DNA from: a virus
Length of the DNA: 53,101 bases
Virus record (IMG/VR): IMGVR_UViG_3300033155_000965
Coordinates: 1-53,101 of that record
Strand: one strand, 5' to 3'
The notes beneath the pieces were generated by a model. The model did not search any database and was not told the DNA's origin. It worked only from the letters and a program-made list of their open reading frames with translations. How positions within the stretch are numbered: the stretch's first letter is position 1; every line of letters starts with the position of its first letter. Shown here piece after piece: positions 39,926 to 46,562 of the stretch. Position numbers and translations under genes: made by a program.

Positions 39926-40150
39926 TCACTTCCCCTTCAATATTCCTTTTTCAGACAAGAACGAATGGACCGTGAACCAGTGTGTTGATCCTTTCTCCAA
40001 AGTACCGGTCATCTGATTACTGGTATCCACTACTCTGAGCAATTCCGAATGATCTTCGAAGTCGATCACAGTCGCCTCGTACTGCGTCCGCTTTCCGTCG
40101 ATCTCATTCCGCAGCACATAGAAAACTACTATTCCTAAATCAAATGTCAT
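39926..40150 (-). CDS. Small hypothetical beta-rich protein
   Basis: The 74-residue protein overlaps its upstream neighbour by four bases (ATGA). It consists of strands (LGIVVFYVLRNEIDGKRTQY; EATVIDFEDHSELLRVVDTS) and a C-terminal STHWFTVHSFLSEKGILKG. It could be an SH3-like or Tudor-like small fold, but I cannot name the family. It is part of the small-gene run. Confidence 0.55.
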   Translation of the reverse strand: MTFDLGIVVFYVLRNEIDGKRTQYEATVIDFEDHSELLRVVDTSNQMTGTLEKGSTHWFTVHSFLSEKGILKGK

Positions 40151-40584
40151 GCGAATGCTCCATCAGGCACTATAGATTTAGGCTGGGTCTGCCCTGAATT
40201 GTATGATCCATCATCATACATAAGCTTTCCCCTGATCACGATGCTCCTGATCTTGCCCTTCTTGTTTCGCCCAAACCTGACCATCGTTCTGGCCATGTAG
40301 GTCTCCCGGTTTGGTAAGTGCATCTTCAGCGTATGAGGAAATGATTCCACATCGGTCATCCCGCTGACCTTCTCATACTTAATCAGATCAGCAAACAGAC
40401 TGACGGTACGCTCCTGATATATGCTATTCTTCGGCATGAACTCCCCGGTAACTGCGCGGCGGACTCTGATCAGTACTCTCGCACCTTCAACATCTTTCCA
40501 GAGCCCGAGCAGCTTTTCAACATCCTGAAAATCATTTTCCTGACGCTTCTTTCTGTCCTTCAACGCTCTTCGCCTTGCGCTCAT
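40147..40584 (-). CDS. Hypothetical basic protein
   Basis: The 145-residue protein starts at ATG 40584 (SD GCAGAGG), inside the end of the preceding 84-residue frame. It begins with a very basic stretch (SARRRALKDRKKRQENDFQD), continues with VEKLLGLWKDVEGARVLIRV and then HLPNRETYMARTMVRFGRNK, and ends in YNSGQTQPKSIVPDGAFA. It may bind nucleic acid. No known domain is evident. The overlapping starts indicate coupling. Confidence 0.58.
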   Translation of the reverse strand: MSARRRALKDRKKRQENDFQDVEKLLGLWKDVEGARVLIRVRRAVTGEFMPKNSIYQERTVSLFADLIKYEKVSGMTDVESFPHTLKMHLPNRETYMARTMVRFGRNKKGKIRSIVIRGKLMYDDGSYNSGQTQPKSIVPDGAFA

Positions 40585-40786
40585 CCTCTGCCTTCTTCAG
40601 TGCTTTTTTCTTCGCGATTGTCGAGCGACGCCTCGCGTTCGCAAGCGCCTGCTTTCTGACTTTCTCCATCCGCTCCCGTTCCAATCGGCGGATTTCCCGC
40701 TTCTCGTTGTAGGTCATCTGAGAGCCAAATCTGCCCTTCGTCCCTGTTCCCTTCCCCTGCTTCCCTTTGCTCGCTCGTCTGCCCAT
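40532..40786 (-). CDS. Highly basic helical hypothetical protein
   Basis: The 84-residue protein starts at ATG 40786, overlapping the upstream stop (TGATG). It is extremely Lys/Arg-rich: GRRASKGKQGKGTGTKGRFG, then YNEKREIRRLERERMEKVRK and RRRSTIAKKKALKKAEDERK. A long single helix is likely. Such proteins may bind DNA or RNA. A second reading frame (40581-40919) covers most of this gene with its own SD, so this locus may code in two frames; see the findings. Confidence 0.55.
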   Translation of the reverse strand: MGRRASKGKQGKGTGTKGRFGSQMTYNEKREIRRLERERMEKVRKQALANARRRSTIAKKKALKKAEDERKAKSVEGQKEASGK

Positions 40787-41304
40787 CAATCAACTCCTTC
40801 AGTGTCAGGATCTTTCCATCCTTCAGATGGATCACCACCTCGCAATGCCCCGAATACGTCTGAGAATGTCTCGTTGAATGACTCAAGGTCGGGTCCGTCA
40901 CCACTATCTTTTTGATCATCCTTCTTACCCTCCAATATAGTGCCGTTGACGCTCACAGTAATTCCACTCACATGAAACCCGTTCACCAGTTGAATCAAGA
41001 CGGCCCGAATATCCTGTGATGTTGATCCCGCACCGTAGGTCTTCTCAATCTTGTCACTGGCATCGATCACGAACATCCCCGACTCCCCTGCTTTCTTCGT
41101 TATGAAACCATCTTTGTACAGCCTCGACACGAGGGTCTGCAACATGATCGCTTTCGACGCCCCTTTGCGCTTCCGGCTGTTTATTGGTTTTCCATCCGGC
41201 CCAAGAAGAGATTTGTGGACCCTTCGCCTACTATCCTCTGCAAACTGTCTTCGATGGATCGCATCCAGTTCCGCTTTCGATATTCTCCTACCCAGTTTCG
41301 CCAT
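40786..41304 (-). CDS. Hypothetical basic protein with acidic tail
   Basis: The protein has 172 residues from ATG 41304 (AGGAG eight bases upstream). The first 60 residues are basic and helical (RRISKAELDAIHRRQFAEDS). The middle looks like a winged-helix (SKAIMLQTLVSRLYKDGFIT, then KKAGESGMFVIDASDKIEKT). The tail is acidic (DDQKDSGDGPDLESFNETFS). It could be a DNA-binding regulator. The sequence does not give a family. The stop overlaps the next ATG. Confidence 0.57.
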   Translation of the reverse strand: MAKLGRRISKAELDAIHRRQFAEDSRRRVHKSLLGPDGKPINSRKRKGASKAIMLQTLVSRLYKDGFITKKAGESGMFVIDASDKIEKTYGAGSTSQDIRAVLIQLVNGFHVSGITVSVNGTILEGKKDDQKDSGDGPDLESFNETFSDVFGALRGGDPSEGWKDPDTEGVD

Positions 41305-41704
41305 CTTCAATACTCCTAAGCATATTATTCATTTCAATCCCGTACTCATCATCCGCAAGCAGATCACACAAGCTCGGTCCCCAGTTCAGATAGTCCGTAA
41401 CCAGTACGCGCTCATGAAGCAGGGCACGGTTATGCTCGTTCATAAAAAGCGCCTGCGATTTGAATCGTTTGGTAGTCCCGATTTTGGCTTTCACGTCGTT
41501 GCTGGAAACACTCTCCATACACCTGATAACCCACTCAATGAACCGGCTGGAATTAGCTTCCTTGGTCTGTAATATTGATATGGGTATAGGGTCCGGTCTC
41601 TGTGTCTTTGGTATCCGGTTCATTTTGATATCGTCCCAGTCGAACTTAAACACTTTGATAGTGGTAGAGTCCGCCAGAAATGTAAAGTTTATCTCTTTGC
41701 TCAT
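41288..41704 (-). CDS. Hypothetical protein
   Basis: The 138-residue protein starts at ATG 41704, overlapping the upstream stop (ATGA). A strand-rich N-terminus (SKEINFTFLADSTTIKVFKF) is followed by helices (EANSSRFIEWVIRCMESVSS) and a C-terminal helical region (LHERVLVTDYLNWGPSLCDL). There are no Cys pairs. It is in the small-gene block between the candidate RNA and the zinc-finger mini-proteins. I recognise no family or enzyme motif. Confidence 0.55.
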   Translation of the reverse strand: MSKEINFTFLADSTTIKVFKFDWDDIKMNRIPKTQRPDPIPISILQTKEANSSRFIEWVIRCMESVSSNDVKAKIGTTKRFKSQALFMNEHNRALLHERVLVTDYLNWGPSLCDLLADDEYGIEMNNMLRSIEDGETG

Positions 41705-42024
41705 CTTCCGATCCTTTTCAACCCTCTCTGAAACGGGTTGCCTTCCATGGGCATAGTTGGTGACTCAGCATGAACCACTTCCATTCTCTCCGGGTTCACA
41801 CCGTCCTCGATCAGCAGCAGTCCACGAAACTTGTTCACCGTGATTTCTTTACTCATCTTCTGGCCCATCACTTTCTGACACGCCTCGCTCAGGTAACCCC
41901 GCGCCTTCGTACCTATGATAATCCCAGTAGACGAGTGGCCTATTGAAGCTATCTCGTCAATCTTCGTGTCCAAGTACGCGATCAGATCCATACCATCGCT
42001 TATGATTCTTCCTTCCAATAGCAT
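41701..42024 (-). CDS. Hypothetical protein downstream of the candidate RNA
   Basis: The 107-residue protein has SD AGGAGGGCAGAG before ATG 42024. It begins with LLEGRIISDGMDLIAYLDTK and has a central helix (SIGHSSTGIIIGTKARGYLS). The second half contains MSKEITVNKFRGLLLIEDG, similar in its first residues to the start of the next gene's product (MSKEINFTF). It is the first gene after the structured RNA element and could be controlled by it. No family was recognised. Confidence 0.55.
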   Translation of the reverse strand: MLLEGRIISDGMDLIAYLDTKIDEIASIGHSSTGIIIGTKARGYLSEACQKVMGQKMSKEITVNKFRGLLLIEDGVNPERMEVVHAESPTMPMEGNPFQRGLKRIGR

Positions 42025-42092
42025 CTCTGCCCTCCTGTCAATTGTCCTTCACTAATAAATAATCGGGGTAATCCCGAAAACCTTACGGGCAT

Positions 42093-42249
42093 AAAAAAAG
42101 GCCAAAGTCGGGAGGAACACACACCCGTTACCGGACGGTGTTTCCCACAAAGCCAAGCCGCCAGTCGACTATCCGCTACCTTCTGTCCGAGCCGAAACAC
42201 CGTGACATCAATAGGGGCTCTGTGGTCTGGCACTCCCAAACCTTGGCCT
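42093..42249 (-). ncRNA. Candidate structured RNA: 16-bp closing stem, H-type pseudoknot, U-tract
   Basis: On the minus strand the 5' arm (42249-42233) pairs with the 3' arm (42114-42099) in about 16 bp with one bulge; seven T follow. Inside, 42225-42216 (CCACAGAGCC) pairs with 42154-42145, and 42203-42194 (ACGGTGTTTC) pairs with 42144-42135. Both are 10 bp, one with a single G-U, and they interlock as a pseudoknot or as two competing folds. A CCG-GTAA-CGG hairpin follows. No good promoter is seen, so the element may be the processed 3' end of the M23-peptidase message and at the same time its terminator. Confidence 0.7.
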
Positions 42250-42266
42250 AAATATTACTTTTTAAT

Positions 42267-42959
42267 CTACTTGATACGCTCACCCTCCAAAAACGGGTAC
42301 GGATCTATAGGCCACCACCTGTCACGTGCAAAGACTTCCAACTGAAAATGTAAATGTGGTGCATCAGAATATCCAGTCGATCCCATAAGCCCTAACACTA
42401 TTTCAGTGTCTACAGCATTGCCCTCTTGAGCCTCATAATACGCTTTCCCTAAATGCCATGCACGACTCCGTACACGGTCTCCATGTTCGATGATAAAGTT
42501 CAATCCCTCCACACGTCCCCACTCTAACCAACTGGACACGCCCGGAGCATACGCTCTGATTCTCAAATCCGAACCCACAGCTACCAAGTCCATTCCTAAG
42601 TGACTTGTTCTCGGGTCCCCGCCGTAACCTTGATCTGATCCATACCTTGATGTAACTGACCACTTACTGAAAAATGGATTCCCTTTCGGGATAAGCTCAA
42701 TAAGCTCAGTCATCTCCACGTATGATAAACCAATACTCGCTGAATCGATAGCAGCATAGTAGGCTACCTTTCTAAGTAATTCTTTTTCTCTTTCCTGAGA
42801 CTCCAATTGTGCGGCCTCCAACACATCCACATCACTGTTTAGCGAGCTAACAGTCTCTAAGATTCCCTCATTGATTGCTATGTGCCTCTTATACTCCGAA
42901 TACATAACAAACGATAGAAGGACAAACACCACACTCATTATGATTATGGCTGACTTCAT
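42267..42959 (-). CDS. Membrane-anchored M23 peptidase (putative lysin)
   Basis: The protein has about 230 residues from ATG 42959 (GAGGAGGG upstream). The N-terminus is a membrane anchor (SAIIIMSVVFVLLSFVMY), followed by a coiled-coil (SSLNSDVDVLEAAQLESQER). The C-terminal LytM/M23 domain has TSHLGMDLVAVGSDLRIRAY (metal-binding His and Asp) and GLMGSTGYSDAPHLHFQLEV with the HxH motif. It would cleave peptidoglycan peptide cross-links. Its N-terminal anchor places the domain in the periplasm or cell wall. An anti-SD-like CCTCC stretch in the leader suggests translational control. Confidence 0.8.
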   Translation of the reverse strand: MKSAIIIMSVVFVLLSFVMYSEYKRHIAINEGILETVSSLNSDVDVLEAAQLESQEREKELLRKVAYYAAIDSASIGLSYVEMTELIELIPKGNPFFSKWSVTSRYGSDQGYGGDPRTSHLGMDLVAVGSDLRIRAYAPGVSSWLEWGRVEGLNFIIEHGDRVRSRAWHLGKAYYEAQEGNAVDTEIVLGLMGSTGYSDAPHLHFQLEVFARDRWWPIDPYPFLEGERIK

Positions 42960-43096
42960 TAAACCCTCCTCAAAGTAAAAGGGGAAGAACAACCCGTTTT
43001 AAGGAGGTTTGCCTTTGATCAACTGCAACGCAAATTGATTCGTGGGTCGCTCAACCCCTACATACCTTAATAATCGTATTGTAACCCGAAACCTTA
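42960..43096 (-). promoter_or_regulatory. 5' leader of the M23 gene with possible SD sequestration
   Basis: This 137-base stretch has no gene. It contains AAACCTCCTT, which can pair with the SD region GAGGAGGGTTT just before ATG 42959 (about ten pairs with one bulge). A partial promoter-like TACAAT occurs near the left end of the terminator, without a good -35 box. Confidence 0.45.
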
Positions 43097-43131
43097 CAAA
43101 CAACGAAGCCCCTTCACGCTGAAGGGGCTTC
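43097..43131 (-). terminator. Rho-independent terminator after the HTH gene
   Basis: GAAGCCCCTTC pairs with GAAGGGGCTTC (11 bp, 5-nt loop) four bases after the stop at 43135, followed by GTTGTTTG on the minus strand. The stem is strong and the tract moderate. It separates the early small genes from the lysin. Confidence 0.72.
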
Positions 43132-43134
43132 TCA

Positions 43135-43413
43135 TCAATTCTCAATACCTACTCGCGGACTCATATCCTCATTATACATTGGTCCGAGTTCCAGTTCATC
43201 CCGATCCTCGCCCTTCTCTACTGTTTCTCTCACGGCACGTTCACCGAGGGTCCTCAGACTCCTGATATCTTTCAGGTCATCCAGTGTGAACATCCATGGA
43301 GTTCCCGGTCCTCCCGGCTGAGAGCCGCAGCCAAACTTCAGAGCATAATGCTTTAAAGTATCCTGCTTAACTCCCAGTACACGGGCACCGGACTTTGTAG
43401 TATAAATCTTCAC
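43135..43413 (-). CDS. Small HTH (MerR/excisionase-like) protein
   Basis: The 92-residue protein overlaps the upstream stop (ATGA). The first 50 residues resemble MerR/excisionase winged-helix proteins: TTKSGARVLGVKQDTLKHYA, then GGPGTPWMFTLDDLKDIRSL. The C-terminal part is charged (GERAVRETVEKGEDRDELEL). It may act as a DNA-binding regulator of the early or lysin genes. A terminator follows its stop directly, so it ends this transcript segment. Confidence 0.66.
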   Translation of the reverse strand: MKIYTTKSGARVLGVKQDTLKHYALKFGCGSQPGGPGTPWMFTLDDLKDIRSLRTLGERAVRETVEKGEDRDELELGPMYNEDMSPRVGIEN

Positions 43414-43568
43414 GATAGCTCAGACTCTTTCACAATTTTCTTCAATGGAGCTTTCCTCACACAATACGTTTCGTATGTGATCGCTCCCGCTTTCAACTGT
43501 CTCTTCAGCGCCCCCCACTGATCAACAGCTTCCTCTTTTGTCATAATAGGTTCATTTTTCTTGGCCAT
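43410..43568 (-). CDS. Small hypothetical protein, first gene of HTH pair
   Basis: The protein has 52 residues from ATG 43568, preceded by GAGGAGG. A longer in-frame reading would run through the structured leader. It is helical and charged: MAKKNEPIMTKEEAVDQWGA, then LKRQLKAGAITYETYCVRKA. It overlaps the HTH gene start. It might be a co-regulator. Nothing more can be read from the sequence. Confidence 0.55.
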   Translation of the reverse strand: MAKKNEPIMTKEEAVDQWGALKRQLKAGAITYETYCVRKAPLKKIVKESELS

Positions 43569-43641
43569 ATCTGCCTCCTCGGGCTGATCGCCCGCGTTCA
43601 CACTGGTAAGTATATATACCTACCAGTGTGCCCGTAGATGA
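43569..43641 (-). promoter_or_regulatory. Structured leader L1 (long palindrome plus CGGGC hairpin)
   Basis: It starts right at the previous stop with TCATCTACGGG. A 32-base palindrome (43599-43630, arms CACACTGGTA/TACCAGTGTG, centre with GTATATATAC) follows, then CGGGC-GATCA-GCCCG and GAGGAGG. It is a member of the leader family, with an unusually long first hairpin. Confidence 0.65.
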
Positions 43642-44019
43642 TCAGAGTTTTCCGGCCACTACCAACTGCGCAGTCTTCCGCATGGCATCGCCCGCGTTCC
43701 TTGCCAGATGGTCCATGGCTTTTTTGATCGATGTAATGTTGCTCCGCTTCCCATCGACAGTCACAGAACTTTTGTATAGCACGTGTGCCTTACCGTCTTT
43801 GCTGTCATCCACAGATTCAAAGGTCATTGACTGGACCCACACAATCTGCTTGCCGTTCGCCTCGAACTCCACATACGGTCGGATATGACGTTCGACCAGT
43901 TCGTCCCGCTCATATTGAGCATAAGGAACATTCCAACTCACGTACGCATACCGACATTTCTGATGATGTTCAATCCTCTCCTGCAATGCTTCAACAATTT
44001 CGTCTCCAACTATTCTCAT
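43642..44019 (-). CDS. Hypothetical protein
   Basis: The protein has 125 residues from ATG 44019 (SD GAGGAGGCGAGCT). A longer in-frame extension runs through the leader hairpins and is rejected. It begins with MRIVGDEIVEALQERIEHHQ and contains VSWNVPYAQYERDELVERHI and YVEFEANGKQIVWVQSMTFE. A helical C-terminus follows (SNITSIKKAMDHLARNAGDA). The fold may be a small alpha/beta unit. No family is recognised. Its leader places it in the hairpin-led gene group. Confidence 0.58.
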   Translation of the reverse strand: MRIVGDEIVEALQERIEHHQKCRYAYVSWNVPYAQYERDELVERHIRPYVEFEANGKQIVWVQSMTFESVDDSKDGKAHVLYKSSVTVDGKRSNITSIKKAMDHLARNAGDAMRKTAQLVVAGKL

Positions 44020-44098
44020 AGCTCGCCTCCTCGGACAATCGTCCGCGTGACGATTCAAATGTTCACCCGAGTTACCATTTGAACCGCCCCGTAGATGA
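44020..44098 (-). promoter_or_regulatory. Structured leader L2 (contains inverted copy of the 26-nt hairpin)
   Basis: TCATCTACGGGGC follows the stop, then the 26-base hairpin (44056-44081, arms CAAATG/CATTTG), ACGCGGAC-GATT-GTCCG and GAGGAGG. The first hairpin of the family is replaced here by the mobile-looking 26-base repeat. Confidence 0.68.
44056..44081. repeat. 26-nt hairpin repeat, copy 3 (inverted)
   Basis: On the minus strand it reads with arms CAAATGG and CATTTG and core ACTCGGG. One base differs from copy 2 at 35294-35319. Confidence 0.7.
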
Positions 44099-44290
44099 TC
44101 ATGCCAGATCCGCAGACCAATGCCACTTATCACCCAGCATGAAAAACCGATACCCGTAAACCTTGTCATCCCGTACCCCGACCACATGGACTTCCCGTGA
44201 GTCCGCCCATATAATCTTGACCGTTTCAAGATCCACAATACTGGCAACCATCGCTTCAGCTTCTATAGGGAGTCTTCCGATAGTTATCAT
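44099..44290 (-). CDS. Small hypothetical protein
   Basis: The 63-residue protein starts at ATG 44290, overlapping the upstream stop (TAATG). The sequence is strand-rich: MITIGRLPIEAEAMVASIVD, then ETVKIIWADSREVHVVGVRD and DKVYGYRFFMLGDKWHWSAD. A small beta fold is likely. It is cotranslated with the larger upstream gene. No known family. Confidence 0.56.
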   Translation of the reverse strand: MITIGRLPIEAEAMVASIVDLETVKIIWADSREVHVVGVRDDKVYGYRFFMLGDKWHWSADLA

Positions 44291-44802
44291 TACTCACCCC
44301 CGTATGTGATGTTCTGAAGCTCTTCCAGCTTCCCTTCGATCCAATCTCTGAACTCTTCCGGGATGTCGCCATCAGTAGGAACGTCCGGCCCATCATAGTC
44401 CTCAAGGTCGACATTCTCGTACTCATCTGCCATCGATTCGCCTTCATCGGCACGACTCTCAAGCAGTTCTCCTGTTGGACCTTGTTGGAGACCTTCGGGC
44501 ATGTTGTCCAGACTCCCCTGAGCCTCTTCAGCAGCCTCCCGGACCTCATTGACGGCATCTTCTACCAGTGACTTCAGTTCCTCCGCGTCACGGGCATCAT
44601 CCACATCAAAGTCATAGCTGAACTTCTCTTCAACCGCCGCCATCGTTGACAGAAACGGTGAATTGATCAACTGACTTGATCTCGGCGGAGTCTTGCTATA
44701 GTACTTCCCACCGTAGCGGAACTTCCACCAGTAATACGACTCGCCTTTCTTCGCAACCGGATTGTCTTTCCGGGCGGACTTTACAAATGTTGCTCTTGCC
44801 AT
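44290..44802 (-). CDS. Conserved phage protein with ATFVKSARKD...GESYYWWKF motif
   Basis: The 170-residue protein has SD GGAGGTGAGCAT before ATG 44802. It opens with ARATFVKSARKDNPVAKKGE and SYYWWKFRYGGKYYSKTPPR. This N-terminal motif recurs in small proteins of many phages whose function is unknown. The rest is acidic and helical (AEELKSLVEDAVNEVREAAE; LEDYDGPDVPTDGDIPEEFR). The basic aromatic head and acidic tail suggest a nucleic-acid or protein adaptor. The motif family is recognised by pattern only. Confidence 0.64.
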   Translation of the reverse strand: MARATFVKSARKDNPVAKKGESYYWWKFRYGGKYYSKTPPRSSQLINSPFLSTMAAVEEKFSYDFDVDDARDAEELKSLVEDAVNEVREAAEEAQGSLDNMPEGLQQGPTGELLESRADEGESMADEYENVDLEDYDGPDVPTDGDIPEEFRDWIEGKLEELQNITYGGE

Positions 44803-44872
44803 ATGCTCACCTCCATAGTGTATTCGGCTTGATCAGCCGCGTTGCGGCTCCGTAGAACCGCCCCGTAGGTAA
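44803..44872 (-). promoter_or_regulatory. Structured leader L3 (UACG tetraloop hairpin plus CGGCT hairpin)
   Basis: After TTACCTACGGG come GCGGTTC-TACG-GAGCCGC (UNCG-type loop) and CGGCT-GATCA-AGCCG, then TATGGAGGTGAGCAT. Compensatory changes against L4 (for example G-C against C-G at stem position 3) support the RNA fold. Confidence 0.7.
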
Positions 44873-45229
44873 TCAATCTTCAAATCCATGCCGCTTCAGG
44901 TTTTCTTCAAGCATATCCCGAGCGATACTTCGCAGCATTTCATCTGCATAATCTTGGGCATCAGATACATCCTCAAATATCCAGCCCGTCTTTATGATTT
45001 CACAGTCGTCACGTCCACAATTGCACATGATTTTACCTGCAAACCATCCATCCGACTCGTTCATGTCCGTGGTCGCCATATACTTATCACGGACTTCCCG
45101 CGCTATGGCAGCTTCCAACGACTCCCGCTGGCCGACATCCTTAATGAGTCGGTCCAACGGATTCCGATTTGAAACATTACTAATCGCATTGTCGAGCATT
45201 CGTCTTAACATGCTTGTCACCTCATCCAT
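44873..45229 (-). CDS. Hypothetical protein with short Cys motif
   Basis: The 118-residue protein starts at ATG 45229 and overlaps the upstream stop (TGATG). It is helical at first (MDEVTSMLRRMLDNAISNVS), then basic (RLIKDVGQRESLEAAIAREV). A Cys motif (IMCNCGRDDCEII) and a helical end (ADEMLRSIARDMLEENLKRH) follow. The CxC-x4-C spacing may bind metal. I recognise no named family. Confidence 0.57.
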   Translation of the reverse strand: MDEVTSMLRRMLDNAISNVSNRNPLDRLIKDVGQRESLEAAIAREVRDKYMATTDMNESDGWFAGKIMCNCGRDDCEIIKTGWIFEDVSDAQDYADEMLRSIARDMLEENLKRHGFED

Positions 45230-45921
45230 CAATCTTGTCCCACAGGCATTGCCACAATGTGTTTCAGATTCTCAGTGCCTTTCACATAGCACTTCTCAAA
45301 TCTACACATACTCATGTCATCCTTACCCACACGAATACGCCCCGGCTTCAACGCCATCAAATACGCAGCGTCGAAAGTGACAACAAACGATACCTTCGAA
45401 GTGTCGGCCCCGCCATAATCCAGAACCATTCCGGCCTCATCGTGACGCTCGTACACGTGGAACCCATCCACTCGAATGTTCACATAAGCCGATCTGACTT
45501 TAGGATTAAACGCCTTCAAGCTCCTATAAAACTCTTCAGGAACATCCACTACGTAACCGTCAATCTCTTCACTGAGCAGTTTCTTGATGTTCGGATAGAG
45601 TTGTTTAGCTGTTGTCTTCAGCGTCACAAGGTCCGCAGTAGTCGGCATTTTGGGCATCGAAATAGTCTCACTAAGAAGAACATGCCCATTCGTAAACGCC
45701 CGTTTCCCGGTAGAATTGATTGCCATATTCTCTCCGAGATCCGCAGACCCCATAGATATATTACTCAATTCCCGGCACAGCCTTATAAACGGGTCCTTAC
45801 TCTTAACCTTCCTGCTCGGTTTCTTCTGGGAAGCCTTCACGCACTTGGCACAACGGACTTTGCCATCTTTGTCCTTCGCAGTGAACTTCCCTGTCTCTTC
45901 TCTGCATTCGTCACAGATCAT
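45229..45921 (-). CDS. Hypothetical protein with N-terminal zinc ribbon (possibly clamp-like)
   Basis: The protein has about 230 residues from ATG 45921 (SD GGAGGTGCTT). It begins with MICDECREETGKFTAKDKDG and then RCAKC, a zinc ribbon. The body alternates strands and helices (FIRLCRELSNISMGSADLGE, then YVVDVPEEFYRSLKAFNPKV) and resembles parts of sliding clamps or their regulators (SFVVTFDAAYLMALKPGRIR). That resemblance is weak and should be treated as a guess. It lies in the hairpin-led group and may be a replication or transcription factor. Confidence 0.55.
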   Translation of the reverse strand: MICDECREETGKFTAKDKDGKVRCAKCVKASQKKPSRKVKSKDPFIRLCRELSNISMGSADLGENMAINSTGKRAFTNGHVLLSETISMPKMPTTADLVTLKTTAKQLYPNIKKLLSEEIDGYVVDVPEEFYRSLKAFNPKVRSAYVNIRVDGFHVYERHDEAGMVLDYGGADTSKVSFVVTFDAAYLMALKPGRIRVGKDDMSMCRFEKCYVKGTENLKHIVAMPVGQD

Positions 45922-45993
45922 AAGCACCTCCATCTTGATTATTCGGACTTTAATCGTCCGCGTTGCCGCTCCGTAAAGCGGCCCCGTAGATGA
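45922..45993 (-). promoter_or_regulatory. Structured leader L4 (covarying two-hairpin element)
   Basis: TCATCTACGGG, then GCCGCTT-TACG-GAGCGGC, then ACGCGGAC-GATTAAA-GTCCG and GATGGAGGTGCTT before ATG 45921. It aligns with L3 over the full element with paired changes that keep both stems. Confidence 0.7.
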
Positions 45994-46242
45994 TCATTCC
46001 ACACCACCCCGATCAACCTCACATGAGATGATCTGGGTCTTCTGGACTTCGAAATATTCAAATATCGTGTCCAGCACGTGGTCCCGGTCATGGCTTAACG
46101 CCTCTACCCGAAACGCTTCGATAGCTGCATGGGTCCACCCTGCTTTCTGAGCAACCTTCATACACCCACCTACCAGCGCCAGCGTATTTCCTCCCGGACC
46201 GTCAAAGTCGAGATAGACAGGCGGACGCTCTACGACTCCCAT
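45994..46242 (-). CDS. Small hypothetical protein
   Basis: The protein has 82 residues from ATG 46242 (GGCGGGG upstream); an in-frame GTG at 46269 is an alternative. It is mixed: MGVVERPPVYLDFDGPGGNT, then ALVGGCMKVAQKAGWTHAAI and DHVLDTIFEYFEVQKTQIIS. The first part could fold as a small alpha/beta unit. It overlaps the upstream gene by 13 bases. I do not recognise the family. Confidence 0.55.
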   Translation of the reverse strand: MGVVERPPVYLDFDGPGGNTLALVGGCMKVAQKAGWTHAAIEAFRVEALSHDRDHVLDTIFEYFEVQKTQIISCEVDRGGVE

Positions 46243-46562
46243 CGTAGGAACCCCGCCATCACAGCCCACACATCGTGAAGCTGTTCCATACGGGCATAGC
46301 TCGTACGTTTCTCCATAGCTGCCTTGAAGTTCGGGTAGTCGATCTCCACGGCACGTTCCATTAAATACTCAGCCCACACCAGCTTCGGACAGGTGAGCCG
46401 ATACTGATAATCAGCCTTCGGGGTACGCTGAACCTTATTCAACTTCAGCGCTCTCCCCAGTCGCATGATATCATACTTCGTTCTCGCACGAACCATTACA
46501 CGGTCGGGCATGTCCCGGTGTTCGACGGCACTGAAAAATCCGTCTACAGTGAACACCCACAT
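46230..46562 (-). CDS. Hypothetical protein of common phage type (MWVFTVDGFFS)
   Basis: The 110-residue protein begins with MWVFTVDGFFSAVEHRDMPD and RVMVRARTKYDIMRLGRALK. This opening is typical of small phage proteins of unknown function. A central RLTCPKLVWAEYLMERAVEI and a helical C-terminus follow (FKAAMEKRTSYARMEQLHDV). It overlaps both neighbours. The protein is probably soluble. It may bind a nucleotide or a protein, but no motif proves it. Confidence 0.6.
   Translation of the reverse strand: MWVFTVDGFFSAVEHRDMPDRVMVRARTKYDIMRLGRALKLNKVQRTPKADYQYRLTCPKLVWAEYLMERAVEIDYPNFKAAMEKRTSYARMEQLHDVWAVMAGFLRWES

Noticed and set aside
42000-42239. 79-codon minus-strand frame over the candidate RNA
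   Set aside because: It has no ribosome site, overlaps a real gene start and runs through three long pairings. Its product has no normal protein composition. The region is better explained as RNA.
42093-42249. Identification of the candidate RNA as 6S RNA, tmRNA or RNase P RNA
   Set aside because: None of the conserved landmarks of those RNAs is visible. Only the closed-stem layout is shared with 6S.
44020-44247. 76-codon N-terminal extension of the 43642-44019 gene
   Set aside because: It would translate through leader L2 and the neighbouring gene. A strong SD precedes ATG 44019.
45214-45993. 259-codon plus-strand frame
   Set aside because: It covers a coupled minus-strand gene with zinc ribbon and a covarying leader. 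No signal supports plus-strand transcription.
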